From: Bacteroidaceae bacterium
GTDB lineage: Bacteria; Bacteroidota; Bacteroidia; Bacteroidales; Bacteroidaceae
Assembly (NCBI GenBank): GCA_017383665.1
Contig: JAFNWA010000272.1
Location: 1 to 5,129 of the forward strand
Length of the DNA: 5,129 bases
Reading direction: 5' to 3'
Below are positions 3,501 to 5,129 of the stretch, piece after piece (the first letter of the stretch is position 1; each line of letters begins with the position of its first letter). The notes beneath the pieces were generated by a model that was given only the letters and a program-made list of their open reading frames with translations, ran no database searches and had not been told where the DNA came from. The position numbers were made by a program, and so were the translations under genes.

Positions 3501-5129
3501 CAAGCACATCACCCTCACCGGCAACCTCTACAAGCTCGTATGTGCTGTATCTGTTAGCAGTTGTAATATTTGCCTTTGCAAGGTCGTATGCTGTAACACC
3601 AGCCGGCAACTGCACATTGAATGGCAAGCATAGTGTTGTTGCACCATTTGCAGGAACATTGAGTGTGTACTCGGTTATCTGCTCAAGGGTAAATGTTGAG
3701 AGGTTGGGTTTATTAGACTTATCGTTACCGAATACAGGACCCCAGTCGTTTATATATTGTATATCGTTGCGGTTACTCTTGATTTTATAGATATCGGTTT
3801 CAGTTTCCTCAAACAGATATACACCGGCCTGTGCCTCATCAGCACTCAAAAGTTGTGGTGCCCAACCACCGTTGCGTGTGCTGTGCAGATACAATCCCTG
3901 AGCAGACAATGTATAACCTGTCAATTCACTGTTTGGTACAATGGTAAAGAGAGCATCTGCTGCCACCTTTGCAGCAATGGCATTGTTCTGCAACTCCTGA
4001 TGTTTTGCATCCGTGCCATCAAGTGTCACATCAAATAGTTTGTAACCGGCAACATCGTTAGACATTGACTCAACAGCAGCATTGGTGTAAGCAACAAATA
4101 TGGGCTCACCTTTATATTTGATGTTATACACACCGTTGAACACATTGTCCTTCTTTGCATTGAGAGCATCATACAAAGGTTTCAACACATTGTATGCTGC
4201 AGTCAACTGCTCGGCAGTACCGCCGTTGTTATAGTAGTACAACGCCTCGGCCAAGTTATCATAGACATTCTCAACCTCATCAGCAGTCACACCTGCAAGG
4301 TTCTTGTAAACATTTGCAACCTCTGCTGTTGATGTGAGCTTCAAGAGGTCGAACTTCGCCATGTGGAAGTAAGGACGGCTCACTGAAGAGGTCTGATTAT
4401 AGTTATCGTGTGTCTTTACGATAAACTTCAAATGAGAATATCTTTCAGCAGCAGAAATAGCGCCCGACTCCCAAGTAGCACCGGAAGTATTAGGCAAGCC
4501 CTCTACAGTGGTGATTGGTGTCCAGTTCGTTCCATCATTGCTACCATAGATTTCAATATTCTTTGGACGGTCGTTAGAACCGCTATTACGCTGCTGACCG
4601 GCAATCTTGAAGTTATCCAAACCAACTGCATTGCCGAAATCAATCTGCAAGTAGTCATGTGTAGAAGAGAGCGAACTCCAGTTTGAGTGCAGATAAGAAC
4701 CTGCATCCTCATCGAGCAGAGCCGCTACACCACCCGCGCCATCGTTACCGCTGGTGTGTGGGTTATTACACCAAATATAGTAATCATTGCCCTGTGTTGC
4801 ATTGAGCGCAACCTCTGTTGTCTTGCCTGTTGGGTCAACACTTGTTGTAACCTCGGCAATCAAAGCCTCGGCAAGGTCAATAAGTTCGCCAAGAGCACGG
4901 ATTTCCTCCTCTTTTTCAGCATCGGCTACCTCGTGCAATTCTGTACCACCTGTGCGGTAGAGAGCACGGTCCTGTACATAGTAGCCCTCGCAATTAGCAT
5001 CAACAGTAATGTCGAGCAAGTTTGTACAACCCTCGAATGGGTCGGGCTCTGTACCCTTGCGCACCTCGAGGTTTGTGATGTTCACACCCTCGGGGATAGC
5101 ATGCGACACAACAGTGAAGTCGGACATAT
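547..5129 (-). CDS. Large multidomain surface/secreted protein with F5/8C and repeated beta modules, C-terminal part (5' end outside window)
   Basis: An uninterrupted minus-strand frame runs from the right edge to TAA at 549-547. The first visible ATG (5127-5125) gives 1526 residues, but it lies two bases from the edge. No ribosome binding site can be seen there. The residues after it show no signal peptide and appear to begin inside a leucine-rich-repeat region. I therefore take it as an internal methionine and the gene as 5'-partial. Visible architecture, numbered from that Met: BspA-like LRR remnant (about 30-68), F5/8C domain (103-264), helical linker (265-327), beta-trefoil-like (328-484), beta-sandwich-like repeat 1 (485-628), trefoil-like (640-778), FIVAR-like helices (781-856), trefoil-like (860-1011), sandwich repeat 2 (1018-1171), trefoil-like (1179-1311), sandwich repeat 3 (1314-1482), and a Bacteroidales C-terminal tail (1484-1526). 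F5/8C and FIVAR domains commonly bind glycans, so an extracellular carbohydrate- or host-binding role is inferred. No catalytic domain is visible. The exact function is unknown. Confidence 0.93.
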   Translation of the reverse strand, partial: MSDFTVVSHAIPEGVNITNLEVRKGTEPDPFEGCTNLLDITVDANCEGYYVQDRALYRTGGTELHEVADAEKEEEIRALGELIDLAEALIAEVTTSVDPTGKTTEVALNATQGNDYYIWCNNPHTSGNDGAGGVAALLDEDAGSYLHSNWSSLSSTHDYLQIDFGNAVGLDNFKIAGQQRNSGSNDRPKNIEIYGSNDGTNWTPITTVEGLPNTSGATWESGAISAAERYSHLKFIVKTHDNYNQTSSVSRPYFHMAKFDLLKLTSTAEVANVYKNLAGVTADEVENVYDNLAEALYYYNNGGTAEQLTAAYNVLKPLYDALNAKKDNVFNGVYNIKYKGEPIFVAYTNAAVESMSNDVAGYKLFDVTLDGTDAKHQELQNNAIAAKVAADALFTIVPNSELTGYTLSAQGLYLHSTRNGGWAPQLLSADEAQAGVYLFEETETDIYKIKSNRNDIQYINDWGPVFGNDKSNKPNLSTFTLEQITEYTLNVPANGATTLCLPFNVQLPAGVTAYDLAKANITTANRYSTYELVEVAGEGDVLAKNTPVIIKANANDYTLTITMNGEGAKGSVENSLLRSGIVKTTLGEGNNYTFDGVDFNLVAAGTVIPANQCWMELDENLGGIIYAEAPVVVLTTDEENPVLYKIQINRNFDAPNASVLEYNANTGGVNVRADAADNSWQAWYFMAGNDGAVLIKPYNGDGKVLGADDNEDGHSKVWAVAKDSKTIDEWTIEQNGEWYNILGDGKCFSNHSGVTYKTMGFYDDKNDNGSQFKFVEAVFTDDNARYYQLKDVKATMEAIYCGESVGLYSTESVTAYREKLAEAQTLIDATSATSASSDCHVAYKALRAADEALVYNAPDANKTYYIVSTASGNGREYCAGEYVHTYRTPTGRSCWAGTNTYDQAHLLFDAKTDIEQLSLAAFQFEETGTMGEYKMKNLHTGMYVKAFAGTHMGAEGDPAVVKIAGVADGQVTLKIGNNAPMHAQNDFGVIVQWDCEGGNANSPSSWTINEVPQEDLNKIYTLAVPESGVTTLNLAFNVQLPEGVAAYDFVEGDIEQAEGSDRYEFNLTEVATAGEVLAKNTPVIIKANAGNYNLKVAFSDDNVKNGTAGSVLHGNYWQTTVGTAEANYLPGVDGRNFLFNYVATDNTPVYANTVWMTLAEKSGDIIYDNAEPAPEFTLPEVGKTYRIKSYVSKVVAEYQNHYIVNSTTGLTFSTAAANDNTDLWVCTGANEGNFTFASALGTAALGWKAATEDAVEFTITGGYENGAVTLKNNGKNLALMIDNAGNATFSEADNKTQSSGWSTDWYLEEVENAAVSFTTSIASGNLWATMYLPYAVEIPQGVEVYVASGIDNEKKVVNLIPVETNIPKNTAVLLHRSDDSVTTTLNLAFDLADEDVAAVGSNLFQGKIKRTAIPAADARVYLLVKYNGNEKFYWMKDEYDENCSLVPGGGTGGYVKCDANKCYLRIEENASPASSFSFRFEGSTSIDEVEGESGEVKAIYDLQGRKITEITKPGFYIVDGEKVLVK
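550..678 (-). other. Bacteroidales C-terminal tail (residues ~1484-1526)
   Basis: After an acidic linker (SIDEVEGESGE) the protein ends with 'VKAIYDLQGRKITEITKPG' and 'FYIVDGEKVLVK'. This is the common Bacteroidales tail 'YDLQGRKv....kGiYIvnGkKvlvk'. It resembles the type IX secretion C-terminal sorting domain, with its 'vyDlqGrlV...l.aGvYiv....kvvv' pattern, but it is short and diverged. It marks the protein as exported or surface-associated in this order. Which machinery reads it cannot be decided from the sequence. Confidence 0.7.
682..1188 (-). other. Diverged beta-sandwich-like module, copy 3 (residues ~1314-1482)
   Basis: 'NLWATMYLPYAVEIPQGVEV' corresponds to the 'TTLNLAFNVQLPEGVAAY' motif of copies 1 and 2, and 'NIPKNTAVLLHRSDD' to 'VLAKNTPVIIKANA'. 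'VYLLVKYNGNEKFYWMK' corresponds to the late strand that contains VWM/CWM. Identity to copies 1 and 2 is much lower than between those two. The 'LPGGGTGGYVKCDANKCYLRI'-like region (VPGGGTGG at about 1446-1453) and the 'NKCYLRI' strand match the usual C-terminal pattern of such Bacteroidales proteins just before the tail. Confidence 0.65.
1195..1593 (-). other. Beta-trefoil-like module 4 (residues ~1179-1311)
   Basis: The module opens with 'PEVGKTYRIKSYVSKVVAEY'. It contains 'HYIVNSTTGLTFS', 'DNTDLWVCTG', 'LGWKAATEDAVEFTITGGYE', 'KNLALMIDNAGNATFSEAD' and the closing strand 'STDWYLEEVENAA'. This is the same general plan as modules 1-3 and like them it precedes a sandwich-like copy. It is slightly shorter than the others. 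Confidence 0.55.
1615..2076 (-). other. Beta-sandwich-like repeat module, copy 2 (residues ~1018-1171)
   Basis: This is the closest relative of copy 1, with the same motif order: 'VTTLNLAFNVQLPEGVAAYD', 'VLAKNTPVIIKANA', 'VWMTLAEKSGDIIYDNAEP'. It follows trefoil-like module 3 as copy 1 follows module 1, so the trefoil-plus-sandwich pair appears to be the duplicated unit. Confidence 0.75.
1862..1902 (-). repeat. Intragenic near-identical DNA repeat, copy in module 2
   Basis: Partner of 3467-3507: 39 of 41 bases are identical and the encoded peptide, VLAKNTPVIIKANA, is identical. Shared codons include the less common ATA (Ile), which favours a copying event over convergent codon choice. Confidence 0.85.
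2095..2550 (-). other. Beta-trefoil-like module 3 (residues ~860-1011)
   Basis: The module opens with 'ANKTYYIVSTASGNGREYCAG' and has 'AAFQFEETGTMGEYKMKNLH', 'TGMYVKAF', 'GQVTLKIGNNAPMHAQ' and the terminal strand 'SSWTINEVPQ'. The order and the 'f.fe......y.l.n..tg.Yv' signature parallel trefoil-like modules 1 and 4. Three cysteines (878, 894 and 995) are visible. Whether they form disulfides is unknown. Confidence 0.6.
2560..2787 (-). other. FIVAR-like helical segment (residues ~781-856)
   Basis: The sequence 'LYSTESVTAYREKLAEAQTL' is followed by 'VAYKALRAADEAL'. It reproduces the FIVAR pattern 'Y....v..y...l..A..l......s......A...L..A...L'. FIVAR modules occur in extracellular sugar-binding and cell-wall proteins. 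The segment separates trefoil-like modules 2 and 3. Confidence 0.65.
2794..3210 (-). other. Beta-trefoil-like module 2 (residues ~640-778)
   Basis: The module opens with 'PVLYKIQINRN'. It contains 'SWQAWYFMAGNDGAVLIKPY', which includes a QxW triplet typical of ricin-type trefoils, then 'GKVLGADDN', 'IDEWTIEQNGEWYNI' and the closing strand 'SQFKFVEA'. Triplicated turns of this kind fit a beta-trefoil carbohydrate-binding fold. The assignment is by pattern only. Confidence 0.6.
3244..3675 (-). other. Beta-sandwich-like repeat module, copy 1 (residues ~485-628)
   Basis: The key segments are 'TTLCLPFNVQLPAGVTAYDL', 'VLAKNTPVIIKANA' and 'IPANQCWMELDE' followed by 'GGIIYAEAP'. The same order of motifs recurs in copy 2 (TTLNLAFNVQLPEGVAAYD, VLAKNTPVIIKANA, VYANTVWMTLAE, GDIIYDNAEP) and, diverged, in copy 3. 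I recognise this as a recurrent module of Bacteroidales surface proteins but do not know a defined function for it. Confidence 0.75.
3467..3507 (-). repeat. Intragenic near-identical DNA repeat, copy in module 1
   Basis: This 41-base stretch matches 1862-1902 at 39 of 41 positions. Both differences are silent third-base changes in the codons for VLAKNTPVIIKANA. The DNA on either side is much more diverged. Confidence 0.85.
3676..4146 (-). other. Beta-trefoil-like module 1 (residues ~328-484)
   Basis: The module opens with 'NGVYNIKYKGEPIFVAYTN' and contains 'GYTLSAQGLYLHSTRNGGW' and 'GVYLFEETETDIYKIKS'. It closes with 'STFTLEQI'. The pattern 'Y.l...g.yl......w......a..f.fe.......Y.i......yi' is that of ricin-type/beta-trefoil modules that often precede the 'TLNLPF' repeat in Bacteroidales proteins. 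The fold is inferred from pattern only. Confidence 0.5.
4147..4335 (-). other. Alpha-helical linker, possibly FIVAR-like (residues ~265-327)
   Basis: The segment has two to three amphipathic helices rich in Ala, Leu, Glu and Tyr, for example 'ADEVENVYDNLAEALYYY' and 'AEQLTAAYNVLKPLYDALNA'. The spacing resembles FIVAR-type helical modules that follow carbohydrate-binding domains in many Bacteroidales surface proteins. The match is weaker than that of the second helical segment. Confidence 0.5.
4336..4821 (-). other. F5/8 type C (discoidin/CBM32-like) domain (residues ~103-264)
   Basis: The typical landmarks occur in order. 'ALLDEDAGSYLHSNW' is the usual 'LxDgdxxTxWxS' region. 'DYLQIDFG' is the strand at the start of the jelly-roll core, and 'RPKNIEIYGSNDGTNWTPI' is the 'P..ieiygSnDG.nWt.i' motif. 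'YSHLKFIVKTH' and 'YFHMAKFDLL' are the closing strands. The length, about 160 residues, is usual for the family. Such domains bind terminal sugars such as galactose or GlcNAc on host glycans. The ligand here cannot be read from the sequence. Confidence 0.88.
4924..5040 (-). other. BspA-like leucine-rich-repeat remnant (residues ~30-68)
   Basis: The segment 'FEGCTNLLDITVD' followed by 'GYYVQDRALYRTGGTELHEV' resembles the LRR_5/BspA repeat pattern. In that pattern FxGCTNLxxIxVD leads into a 'YxxxDGVLYxxxxTELI'-type strand. Only about one and a half repeats are visible, which suggests that more repeats lie upstream outside the window. A helical, acidic stretch (about 69-95, EKEEEIRALGELIDLAEAL) then links it to the F5/8C domain. 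Confidence 0.55.

Noticed and set aside
2815..3633. Plus-strand 272-residue reading frame
   Set aside because: It is antisense to the large gene, whose protein has clear domains over the same bases. Its peptide has no recognisable domain and no ribosome binding site is evident. It is a shadow of the biased codon use on the other strand.
5125..5127. ATG near the right edge as the true start of the large gene
   Set aside because: Only two bases precede it in the window, no ribosome binding site can be seen, the protein lacks a signal peptide, and it appears to begin within a leucine-rich-repeat region. An upstream start is much more likely.

Overview
The window most likely comes from a member of the Bacteroidales (Bacteroides, Prevotella or Muribaculaceae-like); the genus cannot be fixed from this sequence. 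Three things point there. The tRNA operon has a Bacteroidetes-type promoter (TTG, 20 bases, TAnnTTTG). The large protein has the modular style of Bacteroidales surface proteins: an F5/8C (discoidin) domain, FIVAR-like helices, repeated beta-rich modules and a 'YDLQGRK...GFYIVDGEKVLVK' tail. The one tRNA-Glu gene whose 3' end is visible does not encode its CCA, and neither does tRNA-Ser.

Layout: every supported gene lies on the minus strand, so transcription runs from high to low coordinates. Positions 547-5129 hold one very large open reading frame, the 3' (C-terminal) part of a gene that enters through the right-hand edge. At least 1526 codons are visible and its true start is probably outside the window. 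The gene ends in TAA and is followed 25 bases later by a strong intrinsic terminator (487-521). The next 260 bases (227-486) hold no gene. They contain two 55-bp copies of a GC-rich imperfect direct repeat (352-406 and 428-482), one of which forms an almost complete hairpin, then a 60-base AT-rich stretch with nothing recognisable, then the tRNA promoter (about 260-291). Positions 226 to 1 hold a tRNA operon: tRNA-Ser(GCU), tRNA-Glu(CUC), a small hairpin with a T-run, and the first 20 bases of another tRNA that starts identically to tRNA-Glu and is cut by the left-hand edge.

The large protein is read here as an extracellular or cell-surface multidomain binding protein. In order it has a short BspA-like leucine-rich-repeat remnant, an F5/8C domain, a helical linker, and then an alternating series of beta-trefoil-like modules and a repeated beta-sandwich-like module carrying 'TTLxLxFNVQLPxGVxAYD' and 'VLAKNTPVIIKANA'. 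A FIVAR-like helical segment interrupts the series, and a Bacteroidales C-terminal tail ends it. No catalytic domain is recognisable in the visible part, so any enzymatic function would have to lie upstream. The tRNA operon and the surface-protein gene have separate transcription signals and show no functional link. I see no mobile element, CRISPR array, defence system or other novel multigene system. The most distinctive signals are the intergenic hairpin repeats and the near-identical DNA of the intragenic repeat.
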